Part shown: positions 1 through 8,748 of the stretch, in pieces
How the letters are laid out: the number at the start of each line of letters is the position of its first letter
Position numbering within the stretch: position 1 is the stretch's first letter
NCBI GenBank assembly: GCA_002343845.1
Contig: DDSQ01000172.1
Coordinates: forward strand, 249 to 64,248
Direction of reading: 5' to 3'
Source: Planctomycetes bacterium UBA2386
GTDB lineage: Bacteria; Planctomycetota; UBA1135; UBA2386
Length of the DNA: 64,000 nucleotides
Program-made: the position numbers and the translations under genes
The notes under the pieces: model-generated
What the model was told of the DNA's origin: nothing
The model's input: the letters and a program-made list of their open reading frames with translations, nothing else
Databases searched by the model: none

Positions 1-71
1 CCGCCGCCCACGACGAGCACGTCGAAGTGCTGCTCGCCGAGTCGACGCACGTTGTTCACACGCAGACCCAT
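1..71 (-). CDS. FAD-dependent oxidoreductase, N-terminal fragment
   Basis: Only the first 23 codons are present; the gene runs off the left edge. It begins with an ATG read from base 71 leftwards. The fragment ends in HFDVLVVGG with a partial Gly codon, the beta-strand and first glycines of a Rossmann FAD-binding motif. A short leader followed at once by this motif is the usual start of glycerol-3-phosphate dehydrogenase (GlpD) and related flavoenzymes. The GlpD identity is inference from that pattern; any FAD oxidoreductase would fit. It is divergent from the next gene, with 88 bp between the two starts. Confidence 0.6.
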   Translation of the reverse strand, partial: MGLRVNNVRRLGEQHFDVLVVGG

Positions 72-159
72 CGGAGCCGGGTCTAGCCCACGCGACGCCC
101 GCGTGCGAGCGCTTCGGCGAGCGCTCGGGCGAGGCCTGGAACTGCGCTACGGTTCGGCC

Positions 160-909
160 ATGAGCAGCGAGCGCCTCGCCGTGAGCCACGTGGATCTCGA
201 GGAGCTCGACCTGCCCGCGCTCGATCGCTACCTGGCGGAGCGCGCGCCCGCGCTCGTCGCCGCGGGTGGCCGCGACGAAGCCGGGATTCGCCTCGGCCTG
301 CTGGCGAAGACGGCCCCGCGCGTGGTGCCCTCGCTCGTGGGCCTCTACGTGTTCGGCAAGCTGCCGCAGTACGCCTTCCCGGAGTGGGGCGTCTCCTGCG
401 TCGGCGTCGAGGGCCGCTCGCTGGGTGATCCGATCGCGCGGCGCGCCGACCTCGAGGGCGCGCTGCCCGCGCTCGCCGAGGCCGCGCTCGACTTCGTGTG
501 TGGCGACAGCGAAGGCGGCGACAGCGGCCCCTACCCCCGCGAGGTCGTGCGCGAGGCGATCGTGAACGCGCTCGTGCACCGCGATCTGCGCAAGCCGAGC
601 CGCGTGGCCGTGCGCGTCTATACCGACCGGCTCGAGGTCTGGAGCCCGGGCGGGCCGCCCGAGGGTCAGACGGATCTCGAGGAGCTCGCGCGCGAAGGCG
701 GCGTGTCGGTACCACGCAACCCGCTGCTCGCGTCGATCGCGCGACAGCTCGGGCTCGGTGAGCAGCTCGGGCGAGGGCTGGTGCTCGTCGCGCAGCGTGG
801 CGCGCCGAGCCTCGAGGAGCGCGTGGAGATCAGGAGCTCGCCGCGCGAGGTGCTCCTGAGCATCCCTCCGCGCTGGAGGCGCCCTGCGACCGCCGCCGAG
901 CTGAGCTGA
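160..909 (+). CDS. RecG C-terminal-type (HATPase_c_4) domain protein
   Basis: A 249-residue soluble protein. The centre carries VREAIVNALVHRD followed by a beta segment and LEVWSPGGPP. This is the N-box and G1-box pattern of the GHKL-like fold found at the C-terminus of proteins annotated as RecG-like or AlbA_2 transcriptional regulators. RNPLLASIARQLGL with a nearby GRGL continues that family pattern. The usual N-terminal AlbA_2 DNA-binding domain is not evident; the first 100 residues are unlike it. I start at ATG 160 because the 36 codons upstream encode Arg-rich, non-conserved sequence. A regulatory role is known for the family; the ligand and targets here are unknown. Confidence 0.6.
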   Translation: MSSERLAVSHVDLEELDLPALDRYLAERAPALVAAGGRDEAGIRLGLLAKTAPRVVPSLVGLYVFGKLPQYAFPEWGVSCVGVEGRSLGDPIARRADLEGALPALAEAALDFVCGDSEGGDSGPYPREVVREAIVNALVHRDLRKPSRVAVRVYTDRLEVWSPGGPPEGQTDLEELAREGGVSVPRNPLLASIARQLGLGEQLGRGLVLVAQRGAPSLEERVEIRSSPREVLLSIPPRWRRPATAAELS

Positions 910-994
910 GCGGCTCCGCGACGGCCGAAGCGTGGCCGAGCCGGATCGAGCGCCGCCAGGTAGAACCGGCTCGGCCTCCGCGTAGAATCCGCCC

Positions 995-3046
995 ATGTCG
1001 GCGCAGCTCTGGTTCGCTCGGTGCTCCATGCTCTCCGTGGCCTCGGCGTCCCTGGTGTGGGGCCTCGGCTGCGGCGACGACGCGAGCGACGGTTCCGGAG
1101 GCGGGGGCGCGGGCTCCCCGGGCGCCACGATCCAGCTCGACTTCGCGTCGCCGGCCTGTCTCGAGGAGCTCTGCTGGGTGACGCCGCTTCCGCAGGGCAA
1201 CCGCCTGCGCGCGGTCGATACGGCCTCCGACGGGACCACCTACGCGGTCGGCGACCACGGCGCCGTGCTGCGCTGGGATGGCGCTCGGTTCCTCGCAGCC
1301 GGGCTGCCCCGCAGCGTGGAGGCCTTGTGGACGAGCCGCCCGCAGCTGCTCGCGGTCCACGCGCGCACGCCGGACGACGTGTGGATCGCTGGGGCGAGCG
1401 GGGTCGTGCTGCATCTGGGCCCGAAGGGCCTCGTCGACGCGAGTCCGGGGATCGCGGCGGGCGCGAGGTACGTGGCCGTGCACGCCCTCGCGGCCGACGA
1501 CGTGTGGCTCGTCTCCGCGACAGGCATGGTGCTGCGCTTCGACGGCTCGGCGTGGTCGACGAGCCTCTCGCTCCCGAGCTCGGGCCGCCTCGTCGGGCTC
1601 TGGGCGCGGTCGGACAGCGAGGTCTGGGTCTTCGGAGAGAAGGCCCCCGGCGTCTCCGTGGCGCACCTCTGGGACGGTTCGGCGTGGACCGAGATCGCCG
1701 TGACGCCGGAGAGCGGCCCCACGATCCTGCCCGCCGGTAGCCCGGTGGCCATCACGGGCTCACGCGGTGGTGAGCCGCGGTTCGCCTTCGAGCACCAGCT
1801 CGTCGCGAGGAGCGCCGACGGGAGCTCGCGCACGCTCTACGCGGACCCGACCGGGACCTCGTTCCCCCGCCCCCCGATCGTTGCAGCCACGACGGGCACG
1901 GAGGGCGACACCTGGCTCGCCTTCGACGGCGACGCGACCTTGCGCGTCGACGACGCGGGCTCGACCACGAGCGCCTCGGCCGTGGTCGCGACGGGCTTCG
2001 GCGCCGGCCCCGATGGTCGCGTGCTCCTGCTCCGGCGCGGCGGAGGGATCTCGGACCCGACGGCCACGGCAGCGCCTCGACGCGCGATCGATCCGCTCGC
2101 CTCGAACGGCTCCTGCGCCGCCGCGGGAAGCGACGCCATCTGCCTCGCGAGCTCACCCGCGGGCGGCGCCGAGCTTCGTCGGTTCCCCGGCGAAGGCGGC
2201 GCCAGCTCCATGATCCTGGCCTCGCCTGAGCTGCCCGAGGCGGGGGCCATCGACGCAAACGCGGCCGGACTCACGGCGGTTCAGACCAACTACAGTGAGC
2301 TCCGCATCGTGGAACCGAACGGCGCGATGCGGAGCGTGAGCGTGTCGGGCAGCGACATCGACAGCTTCGCGATGACCGACGACGGGAGCGTGTATGTCGT
2401 CACGCTCGACTGCCGCTTCGGGCGCGTGCTGCCCGGGCAGAGCTCGATCACGCCAATCACGCGAAGCGGAGGCGCGCCCGACGACGAGTTCCTCTGTGAA
2501 GTGAAGAAGGCGGGGCCGAACGAGGTCTACCTCACCGCCTTGGGAGGGGTCCTGACGCCCGAGCGCCGAAGCGTGATCGTACGGCGCTCCGATGGCTCCT
2601 TGCTCCACGACGCACTCGTCACCGAAGAGCTTCACAACTACCCGATCGTCGCGGTCACCGCCTCGGGTGTGCCGTACTACGCGGGCGGGCTGAAGAACAC
2701 GATAGGTGGCGCGGCCTTCCGACTGGAGAACGGCGCCTGGGTGAAGCTGCCCCTCCCATCCGACGCAGCAGAGCGCATCTCGGGCTTTGCCGAGGGGGTC
2801 TTCCTCGAGGGCTACGGAGAGCGTGTGTTCCTGAGCGACACTTTGCTCGATGGCACGGTGAGCGGCTCGTTCGTCCACGTGCTCAGTGAGAGCGGTGTTC
2901 GTACGCTCCAGCTCCCCGTGGACCGGCCGACGTCGGTCGTTCCCAGCGCGGATGGCTTCTTCGGTGTGCAGCTCGATGCAGAGCCGAACAGTGGAGGCTT
3001 CTCGTCGACGATCTGGGCCGCGCTCTTCCGAGTCGCCGTTCCCTGA
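995..3046 (+). CDS. Secreted beta-propeller lipoprotein (myxobacterial type)
   Basis: A 683-residue protein. The N-terminus is a hydrophobic signal ending in WGLGC at about residue 26, a loose lipobox, followed by a Gly/Ser/Asp-rich tether; it is probably anchored in an outer-layer membrane. The body has repeated blades with the pattern DDVW plus GVVLHLG or GMVLRFDGSAW, roughly every 45-60 residues, typical of WD40/YVTN-like propellers common in Polyangia. No catalytic motif is visible, so the function is unknown. A shorter start at codon 12 would remove the positively charged n-region, so the first ATG is preferred. It converges on pssA with 9 bp between stops. Confidence 0.65.
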   Translation: MSAQLWFARCSMLSVASASLVWGLGCGDDASDGSGGGGAGSPGATIQLDFASPACLEELCWVTPLPQGNRLRAVDTASDGTTYAVGDHGAVLRWDGARFLAAGLPRSVEALWTSRPQLLAVHARTPDDVWIAGASGVVLHLGPKGLVDASPGIAAGARYVAVHALAADDVWLVSATGMVLRFDGSAWSTSLSLPSSGRLVGLWARSDSEVWVFGEKAPGVSVAHLWDGSAWTEIAVTPESGPTILPAGSPVAITGSRGGEPRFAFEHQLVARSADGSSRTLYADPTGTSFPRPPIVAATTGTEGDTWLAFDGDATLRVDDAGSTTSASAVVATGFGAGPDGRVLLLRRGGGISDPTATAAPRRAIDPLASNGSCAAAGSDAICLASSPAGGAELRRFPGEGGASSMILASPELPEAGAIDANAAGLTAVQTNYSELRIVEPNGAMRSVSVSGSDIDSFAMTDDGSVYVVTLDCRFGRVLPGQSSITPITRSGGAPDDEFLCEVKKAGPNEVYLTALGGVLTPERRSVIVRRSDGSLLHDALVTEELHNYPIVAVTASGVPYYAGGLKNTIGGAAFRLENGAWVKLPLPSDAAERISGFAEGVFLEGYGERVFLSDTLLDGTVSGSFVHVLSESGVRTLQLPVDRPTSVVPSADGFFGVQLDAEPNSGGFSSTIWAALFRVAVP

Positions 3047-3055
3047 CCCACGCCC

Positions 3056-3730
3056 TCAGGGCTTGGGCACGCGGAAGGTGCTGATCATCAAGGATCCGCT
3101 CACGACGTAGATGAGCACCAGCGGGTGCAGCACGAAGGGGCCGAGGCTGAGGCTCCCCCACCAGAGCTCGTCGCCGACGCGGCCCTGCGAGAAGGCGACG
3201 CCGAGCAGCGCGACGAGGCCGAGGCTCGTGGGGATCGGCGTGCCCTCGTAGTGGCTGACCTTGCCGCTCTCGTCGGAGAGCTGATCCATCGTCGCGTTGT
3301 AGCGGGCGAGCCTCGAGATGCCGCAGGCGACGAAGTAGGCGAGGCAGGCTGCGTCCCAGCCGCCGCGCATGCCGAGCGCGAAGGCGAGCACCGCGGGCGC
3401 CACACCGAAGGAGACGACGTCGGCCAGCGAGTCGAGGTCGCCGCCGAGCGGCGAGGACTTGCGTCGCCAGCGCGCGACGCTGCCGTCGAGCGCGTCGCAG
3501 ACGAGCGCGATCGGCAGGAGCACGAAGGCCCAGAGGATCGCGCCGCGCTCGCCCGAGGCGAGGTAGGCCATGCAGAACAGGATCGAGCCCATGCCGCAGA
3601 AGGCGTTCGCGAGCGTGATGAAGTCCGCCAACGCGAAGCTGCGGATCATGGAGAAGCGCTTCGGCTTCGGCTTGGGTGCCGGGGCGGGGTCGCCAGCTCG
3701 CTCGACGAGCGGTTCGGTGGGGGTCGGCAT
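3056..3730 (-). CDS. pssA: CDP-diacylglycerol-serine O-phosphatidyltransferase
   Basis: A 224-residue integral membrane enzyme that makes phosphatidylserine from CDP-diacylglycerol and L-serine, the first step to phosphatidylethanolamine. The CDP-alcohol phosphatidyltransferase signature DG-x2-AR-x8-G-x3-D-x3-D is complete, beginning in DALDGSVARWRR and ending in GGDLDSLAD. SRLARYNAT and EGTPIPTS further on are typical of the PssA subfamily. Several hydrophobic helices follow a basic, Pro/Lys-rich N-terminal tail of about 25 residues. The length matches short bacterial type II PssA proteins. It stands alone, convergent with the lipoprotein gene to its left. Confidence 0.88.
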   Translation of the reverse strand: MPTPTEPLVERAGDPAPAPKPKPKRFSMIRSFALADFITLANAFCGMGSILFCMAYLASGERGAILWAFVLLPIALVCDALDGSVARWRRKSSPLGGDLDSLADVVSFGVAPAVLAFALGMRGGWDAACLAYFVACGISRLARYNATMDQLSDESGKVSHYEGTPIPTSLGLVALLGVAFSQGRVGDELWWGSLSLGPFVLHPLVLIYVVSGSLMISTFRVPKP

Positions 3731-3892
3731 GGGGACGACGCTTCTGACGCGGTGCGCCTAGACTGCCCCCCCTCGAGGCCCGGCGTCCACCCCCCTCGGT
3801 GCAACGAGCCCTCGAAGGCGTTCCGCCACCATCCCGCCGACGGTGCGCCGGCGCACCGTGCGGAGCCCGGCGCCCATGCCTAGAGTGGCCTC

Positions 3893-4918
3893 ATGGCAAG
3901 CCCCGTCCTCGACGTGCTCCCGCTCGGTTTCCCCTGGGTCACCGCCGACCCCTTCCTCTTCTGCGTCCACCACGACGACGCCTACCCGCGAGGCAACGAA
4001 GAGATGGGCCCCGAGGCCTCGCTGCGAGGGCGCAACCTCGGCAACGACTTCACGATCAAGGACGGGTTTCGCATGTACCACGGCCACGTGGTGCCCGGCT
4101 TCCCGCAGCATCCGCACCGCGGCTTCGAGACGGTGACGATCGCGCGCCGAGGCTACATCGATCACTCCGACTCGCTCGGCGCAGCCGCCCGCTTCGGCAA
4201 GGGCGACGTGCAGTGGCTCACCGCCGGTGGCGGCATCGTGCACTCCGAGATGTTCCCTCTGCTCTCGCGCGAGGAGCCCAACCCGGTCGAGCTCTTCCAG
4301 ATCTGGGTCAACCTGCCTGCGGCCGACAAGATGGCCGAGCCGCACTTCTCGATGCTGTGGGGCGAGACGCTCCCCAGGACCGTGCACACCGGCGAGAGCG
4401 GCGCGCGCGCCGAGCTCGTGGTCGTGGCCGGATCGATCGAGGGCCACACGCCTCCCGCGCCCCCGCCTCGCTCGTGGGCCTCCCGAGAGAGCAGCGAGGT
4501 CGCGATCTGGACGATCCGGCTCGAGCCAGGCGCGAGCATCACCCTGCCCGCCGCGAAGCACGCCGAGACGGTGCGCACGCTCTACTTTTTCCGCGGCTCG
4601 AAGCTGCGGATCGCCGAGCACACGCAGACGAAGCACGCGGCCATGATGGTCGACAGCCAGGTCGCCCTCGAGCTCGAGGCTCCGGCCGACGGCTCCGGCG
4701 ACGTCGAGATCCTCGTGCTGCAGGGCAAGCCGATCGGCGAGCCCGTCGCGCAGCACGGGCCCTTCGTGATGAACGACCGAGCAGGCCTCGTGAAGACCTT
4801 CGAGGACTACCAGCGCACGCGCTTCGGCGGCTGGCCCTGGCCGAAGGACGATCCGGTGCACGGCCGCGAAGAGGGTCGCTTCGCGCGCCACGCCGACGGG
4901 CGCATCGAGCGGCGCTGA
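3893..4918 (+). CDS. Pirin family bicupin
   Basis: A 341-residue cytosolic bicupin. The N-terminal cupin carries PQHPHRGFETVTIARRGYI and then GDVQWLTAGGGIVHSE, which supply the usual metal ligands: two His in the first block, and His and Glu in the second. Bacterial pirins are reported as quercetin dioxygenases or redox-responsive regulators; neither role can be chosen from sequence. The C-terminal cupin (about 180-300) lacks a comparable His cluster, as is normal in the family. The start is ATG 3893; upstream in-frame sequence is not pirin-like. The 162 bp before it, back to pssA, show no further gene. Confidence 0.85.
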   Translation: MASPVLDVLPLGFPWVTADPFLFCVHHDDAYPRGNEEMGPEASLRGRNLGNDFTIKDGFRMYHGHVVPGFPQHPHRGFETVTIARRGYIDHSDSLGAAARFGKGDVQWLTAGGGIVHSEMFPLLSREEPNPVELFQIWVNLPAADKMAEPHFSMLWGETLPRTVHTGESGARAELVVVAGSIEGHTPPAPPPRSWASRESSEVAIWTIRLEPGASITLPAAKHAETVRTLYFFRGSKLRIAEHTQTKHAAMMVDSQVALELEAPADGSGDVEILVLQGKPIGEPVAQHGPFVMNDRAGLVKTFEDYQRTRFGGWPWPKDDPVHGREEGRFARHADGRIERR

Positions 4919-4990
4919 GGCGCGCGGTGCGGCCTCGACGAGACCCTGCCACGCGAGCAGGCGCATCCACCTCGGTGCTAGCCTCTCGCG

Positions 4991-5887
4991 ATGCGCAGGG
5001 TCGTCGAAAGCTTCGTCATCGCCTCCCTCTCGCTCGCGTGCAGCGCCGGCGCCGACGACGCCGGCTCCACCGAGGTCGGCTCGAGCAGCTCCTCGACGAG
5101 CAGCGGCGTCGCGGGAGGCACGGGTGAGGGCGGCGAGGCCGGCGTGGGCGGCGGCTTCGGCTTCGGCGGCTCCACGGGCGAAGGCGGCGGCGTGGCGACG
5201 GTCGACGAGGTCTACGGCCACAGCCCGAGCGTGCTCTACAGGCTCGACCCGCAGACCAAGCAGGTCACGGTGATCGGCAGCTTCAGTGGTTGCGACAGCG
5301 ACGTCATCGACATCGCGCTCGACGCCGACAGCGACATGTACGCGACGACCTTCGGCGGCCTCCACCGGGTCGACCGCACCACGGCCGTGTGCACGCCCAT
5401 CGCCGGCGGCAGCTACCCCAACTCGCTCTCCTTCGTGCCCGCAGGCACGCTCGATCCGAACGTCGAGGCGCTCGTCGGCTACCAGGGCTCCACCTACGTG
5501 CGCATCGACCCGAACAGCGGCACGATCACGAGCGTAGGCTCGATCGGCGGCGGCTACGTCTCGAGCGGCGACATCGTCTCGGTGAAGGGCGGTGGCACCT
5601 ACCTCACCGTCGCCGGGCAGGGCTGCGGCGACTGCCTCGTCGAGGTGAACCCGAGCAACGGCGCGCTCGTGAAGAACTGGGGTCCGGTGGGGCACGCGCA
5701 GGTCTTCGGCCTCGCCTTCTGGGGCGGCCGCGCCTACGGCTTCTCGAACGCTGGCGCGCTCTTCGAGGTGAGCTTCGGGAGCAACGACGTGACGAGCGTG
5801 CCCATCGCGGTGCCCAACGCGCCCGCCGGCCTGCAGTTCTGGGGCGCGGGCTCGTCCACCTCGGTGCCGCTCGTCGTGCCGCAGTGA
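4991..5887 (+). CDS. Secreted Gly/Ser-rich lipoprotein with propeller-like repeats
   Basis: A 298-residue protein. The start MRRVVESFVIASLSLAC is a signal with a Cys at residue 17, consistent with lipidation although the lipobox is not perfect. A tether of about 55 residues rich in Ser, Gly and Glu follows. The remainder has short repeats such as LYRLDPQTKQVTVIG and GGLHRVDRTT, which look like blades of a small YVTN/NHL-like propeller. I recognise no enzyme family. The tether plus propeller design is the same as in the lipoprotein at 995-3046, supporting a common myxobacterial origin for this end of the window. Confidence 0.6.
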   Translation: MRRVVESFVIASLSLACSAGADDAGSTEVGSSSSSTSSGVAGGTGEGGEAGVGGGFGFGGSTGEGGGVATVDEVYGHSPSVLYRLDPQTKQVTVIGSFSGCDSDVIDIALDADSDMYATTFGGLHRVDRTTAVCTPIAGGSYPNSLSFVPAGTLDPNVEALVGYQGSTYVRIDPNSGTITSVGSIGGGYVSSGDIVSVKGGGTYLTVAGQGCGDCLVEVNPSNGALVKNWGPVGHAQVFGLAFWGGRAYGFSNAGALFEVSFGSNDVTSVPIAVPNAPAGLQFWGAGSSTSVPLVVPQ

Positions 5888-5992
5888 GCCTCGAGCTCGC
5901 CGCGCGCGCCCGCTGATCGCCGACGCTCCCGCGGAGCCGAGCTCCACGCGCGACCGGCACAATCCACCCGCCTCGCTCGCTCTCCGACGCCG

Positions 5993-7552
5993 ATGCCCCA
6001 ACTCGACAGCCTGCTCCGCATCGTGGCCGCCCAAGGCGCCGACGAGCTCCGCCTCGGCACCGACAAGGCGCCGAGCATGTTCGCGGCAGGCCTCGCCAAG
6101 AAGCTCACGATCCCACCGACGTCGACCGTCACGCTGCTCGAGCTCTTCGGCGAGCTGCTCGAACGGCCCAGGCTCGAGGAGCTCGAGCGCGTGGGCAAGC
6201 TCGAGCTCGAGCACACTCCGGAGAAGCTCGGCACCTGGACGATCCGCGTGACACGCAGGCCCGGCGGAGAACGAGCCTTCGACGCCCTCGTGAAGAAGGG
6301 CGCCCCCTCCAGCAAGGTGGTCGCACCGGCACAACCCGAGGTCGCGCCCGTGCGAGCGAGCGCGCAGCCCGCGACCGCGCAGCCCGCGATCGCGCAGCCC
6401 GCGACCGCGCAGCCCGCGCCGACACGCGCGCTCGAGCTCGGCGAAGCCGTGAGCCTCGCGGAGCTCGACAGGCTCGCCGCGCCCGCACGACCGACCGAGG
6501 TGCTGCGCCAGCTCATCGAGCGCGCCGCGGCGCTCGGCGCCAGCGATCTGCACCTCGCGGAGGGCGAGCCCGCCACGGTGCGCATCGACGGCCGCTTGCG
6601 CCCGCTCGACGAGGCGCCGCTGCGTGGCATCGACGCGCTGCTCAGCGCCTCTTTCGGTGTCGAGGCGCTCGCACCGCGTCGCGAAGGCCGGGGCGTGGAT
6701 CTCGGCTTCGAGCTCGGCGACGGCGCACGCGGCAGGCTCAACGTCTACCAGACCGCGCAGGGCATCGCCGCGGCGATGCGCCTCCTGCCGAACGACGCCA
6801 TCAGCATCGCGGAGCTCGGCTTTCCGGTGTCCATCGAGGAGCTCGCCGCCTTGCCGCACGGGCTCGTGCTCGCGACGGGGCCGACCGGCTCGGGCAAGAG
6901 CACCACGCTCGTCGCGCTCGCGCGCGAGATCCTGCGCAGGCGCTCGACGCTGCTCATCACGCTCGAGGATCCGATCGAGCAGCGCATCGTGGCGCCTCGC
7001 GGCAGCCTCGTTCGACAGAGGCAGGTCGGGCGCGACGTCGCGAGCTTCGCCGTCGGTCTGCGCGATGCGCTGCGCGAAGACCCCGACGTGCTGCTCATCG
7101 GCGAGATGCGCGACGCGGAGAGCGTGGCGCTCGCGCTCACGGCGGCCGAGACGGGCCACCTCGTGCTCACGAGCCTCCACAGCCGCTCGGCCGCCTCGGC
7201 CATCGAGCGCATCCTCGACGCTTGCCCGGGCGACAAACGCGCCGAGCTCCGCACCCAGCTCGCCGACTCCCTGCGCGCGGTGCTCGGGCAGCGCCTCTTG
7301 CCCCGCGTCTCCGGCACGGGGCGCGTGCTCGCCGCCGAGGTGCTGCGGGTGACGCCGGCGGTGGCGAACGCGATCCGCGAGGGCAAGCTCGGCACGATCC
7401 GCACGGCGATGCAGGCGGGGCGAGGCGAGGGCATGATCCCGCTCGAGCGCAGCATCGCGGAGCTCGTGCAGCGGCGACAGATCAGCGTCGACGCCGCAAG
7501 AGCTGCGGGCTGCGATCTCGATGCGCTCTCTCAGTACCTCCAGGAGCGCTGA
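5993..7552 (+). CDS. PilT-like type IV pilus retraction ATPase
   Basis: A 519-residue secretion-type hexameric ATPase of the PilT/PilU group, expected at the cytoplasmic base of type IV pili. The Walker A GPTGSGKSTT lies at about residue 296. LITLEDPIE (Asp box), LIGEMRD (Walker B) and GHLVLTSLHS (His box) follow in order. An N-terminal domain of about 110 residues precedes an Ala-Gln-Pro linker and the PilT core from about 155 onward. Standard PilT is about 350-370 residues, so the extra N-terminal domain is notable; its opening LLRIVAAQGADELRLGTD resembles a duplicated PilT-N start. No other pilus genes are adjacent, so its exact role in motility is inference. Confidence 0.78.
   Translation: MPQLDSLLRIVAAQGADELRLGTDKAPSMFAAGLAKKLTIPPTSTVTLLELFGELLERPRLEELERVGKLELEHTPEKLGTWTIRVTRRPGGERAFDALVKKGAPSSKVVAPAQPEVAPVRASAQPATAQPAIAQPATAQPAPTRALELGEAVSLAELDRLAAPARPTEVLRQLIERAAALGASDLHLAEGEPATVRIDGRLRPLDEAPLRGIDALLSASFGVEALAPRREGRGVDLGFELGDGARGRLNVYQTAQGIAAAMRLLPNDAISIAELGFPVSIEELAALPHGLVLATGPTGSGKSTTLVALAREILRRRSTLLITLEDPIEQRIVAPRGSLVRQRQVGRDVASFAVGLRDALREDPDVLLIGEMRDAESVALALTAAETGHLVLTSLHSRSAASAIERILDACPGDKRAELRTQLADSLRAVLGQRLLPRVSGTGRVLAAEVLRVTPAVANAIREGKLGTIRTAMQAGRGEGMIPLERSIAELVQRRQISVDAARAAGCDLDALSQYLQER
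6362..6421 (+). repeat. 15-bp tandem repeat coding an AQPAx linker
   Basis: Four tandem 15-bp units (gcgcagcccgcgacc and close variants) encode AQPAT, AQPAI, AQPAT and AQPAP inside the PilT-like protein. They form a flexible linker between the N-terminal domain and the ATPase core. Copy number may vary between strains. Confidence 0.85.
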
Positions 7553-7643
7553 AGATCGCAGCGCGATCGGGGCCGCCCGAGAGCGCACCGCAAAGCCTGC
7601 GATCGGCGCGCCAAAGCTGCGCGACGGCAACGCATATTCTCCA

Positions 7644-7659
7644 ATGATTTCGAAATCAT
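7644..7659. promoter_or_regulatory. AT-rich 16-bp palindrome, possible operator
   Basis: ATGATTTCGAAATCAT is a perfect 16-bp palindrome, about 80 bp upstream of the small lipoprotein start at 7740 and downstream of the pilT-like stop. It stands out because the surroundings are strongly GC-rich. The size and symmetry suit a dimeric repressor or activator site; the protein that binds it is unknown. Confidence 0.4.
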
Positions 7660-7739
7660 GGAGGTGGCCCAGCGCTTGCTATGACGTGAGTATACAGCCG
7701 GCAGCCACCAAGCGGCCGAGTCGCAAGGAGGGTAACGTC

Positions 7740-7970
7740 ATGTTCCGTCGAACGAAGCTCGCGTGGCTCTTCGCCGGCTGCTGCGCGGTCGGTGCGGTCT
7801 CGATGGTCGCGTGTGGTTCGCAGACATCCGATGCGCAATCGGATGCCGCCCAGATCACCCCTGGGCCGAAGCCCGAACCGCCGAAGCCGCCGATGCCCGA
7901 GCCCAAGCCCATCCCCAGGCCCGGTCCCACGGACACGGGCGATCCCCCGCCACAGGCACCGGCTCGGTAG
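7740..7970 (+). CDS. Small proline-rich lipoprotein
   Basis: A 76-residue protein. The start is fixed by an excellent ribosome binding site, AAGGAGG at 7725-7731, eight bases before the ATG. The N-terminus is basic (MFRRTK), then hydrophobic, ending in SMVACGSQ, a lipoprotein signal with Cys at about residue 26. The mature part is short: about 15 polar residues, then a Pro/Lys/Glu-rich stretch with repeats of the PKPEPPKPP kind. Such tails span periplasm or cell wall in other small lipoproteins, but nothing identifies a partner. Upstream in-frame codons back to 7521 overlap the end of the pilT-like gene and are not part of it. Confidence 0.65.
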   Translation: MFRRTKLAWLFAGCCAVGAVSMVACGSQTSDAQSDAAQITPGPKPEPPKPPMPEPKPIPRPGPTDTGDPPPQAPAR

Positions 7971-8026
7971 TACCGAGTGCACGACGGCGCGCTCGGTTCT
8001 CGAGCGCCGCACCGGCACGACGCCCG

Positions 8027-8202
8027 CGCTCCCTCATGGAACGCCGGCGTCGGTCTCGGTTGGACGCCGACGCTCCCTCATGGAACGCCGGCGTCGGTCT
8101 CGGTTGGACGCCGACGCTCCCTCATGGAACCTCGGCGTCGGTCTTGGCATGACGCCGACGCTCCTCCATGGAGCGCCGGCGTCGTTCTTTTGTACGCCGA
8201 CG
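8027..8202. repeat. Four tandem 44-bp intergenic repeats with internal inverted arms
   Basis: Units begin at 8027, 8071, 8115 and 8159, each opening with cgctccctcatgga or a close variant. The first two are nearly identical, and the third and fourth have scattered changes. Each unit carries CGGCGTC and GACGCCG, arms able to form a 7-bp stem with an 11-nt loop. The array lies between two convergent genes (lipoprotein and Gre factor). It may act as a bidirectional terminator or be a mini-satellite; no coding function is evident. Confidence 0.75.
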
Positions 8203-8217
8203 AAGCGCAGCGCGAGC

Positions 8218-8718
8218 TCAGCGCACGCGCGTGATCTCGATGAGCCGCGTACGCCCGCCTGCGCCCAGCTCCGTCTCGTCGCCCTCGCGGCGACCGAGCA
8301 GGGCGCGCCCGAGCGGTGAGCCAGGCGTGACGACCTGCACCCCGCCCTCGAGCTCCGCGCCTCCGCCGCCCGGCGCGATGAAGTAGCTGCGCTCGGCGTC
8401 GTCGACCGAAGCGCTGACGAGCGCACCGAGCGCGATCGGCGCGTCGTCGCCGAAGTCACGGGTCGGCATCGAGCGCACGAGCCCCAGCGCCGTGCGCAGC
8501 TCGTCGACCCGCTGCGCTTGGCCACGCGCCAGGTAGGACTGCTCGAGCGCGCGTGTGTCCTTGTCGTTCTCGGGTTTGGCCTCTTCGTCGGTCGCGCCTT
8601 CGGCGGCGGCCTTCTGAGCTCGCTCCGCCGTCAGCAGATCGGCCTCGACGATGCGCGCGAGCGCGTCGCGCAGCTCGGCCTTCGACGGCGGCGCGGGCTT
8701 CTTCTTGCGGTTCGTCAT
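8218..8718 (-). CDS. GreA/GreB-family transcription factor
   Basis: A 166-residue protein. The C-terminal half (about 90-166) has the Gre FKBP-like signature: RSYFIAPGGGG, then VVTPGSPLGRALLGRREGD, and a final beta strand. The N-terminal half is Lys/Glu/Ala-rich and probably forms the helical coiled coil that reaches into the RNA polymerase secondary channel. The paired acidic residues at a GreA tip cannot be placed with confidence. It is therefore either a true cleavage factor or one of the Gre-like regulators that bind polymerase without stimulating cleavage. The gene ends next to the 44-bp repeat array. Confidence 0.75.
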   Translation of the reverse strand: MTNRKKKPAPPSKAELRDALARIVEADLLTAERAQKAAAEGATDEEAKPENDKDTRALEQSYLARGQAQRVDELRTALGLVRSMPTRDFGDDAPIALGALVSASVDDAERSYFIAPGGGGAELEGGVQVVTPGSPLGRALLGRREGDETELGAGGRTRLIEITRVR

Positions 8719-8748
8719 CGGCGAGTCGTCGTCAGGTCGAGCGGCGAG

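Noticed and set aside
3758..7630. A 1290-codon open frame on the minus strand
   Set aside because: It lies antisense to pirin, the lipoprotein and the pilT-like gene, is Arg/Ala/Glu-rich without domains, and is explained by GC-rich codon bias.
7644..7659. Reading the 16-bp palindrome as a transposon end or attachment site
   Set aside because: No transposase, integrase or matching second copy is present nearby.
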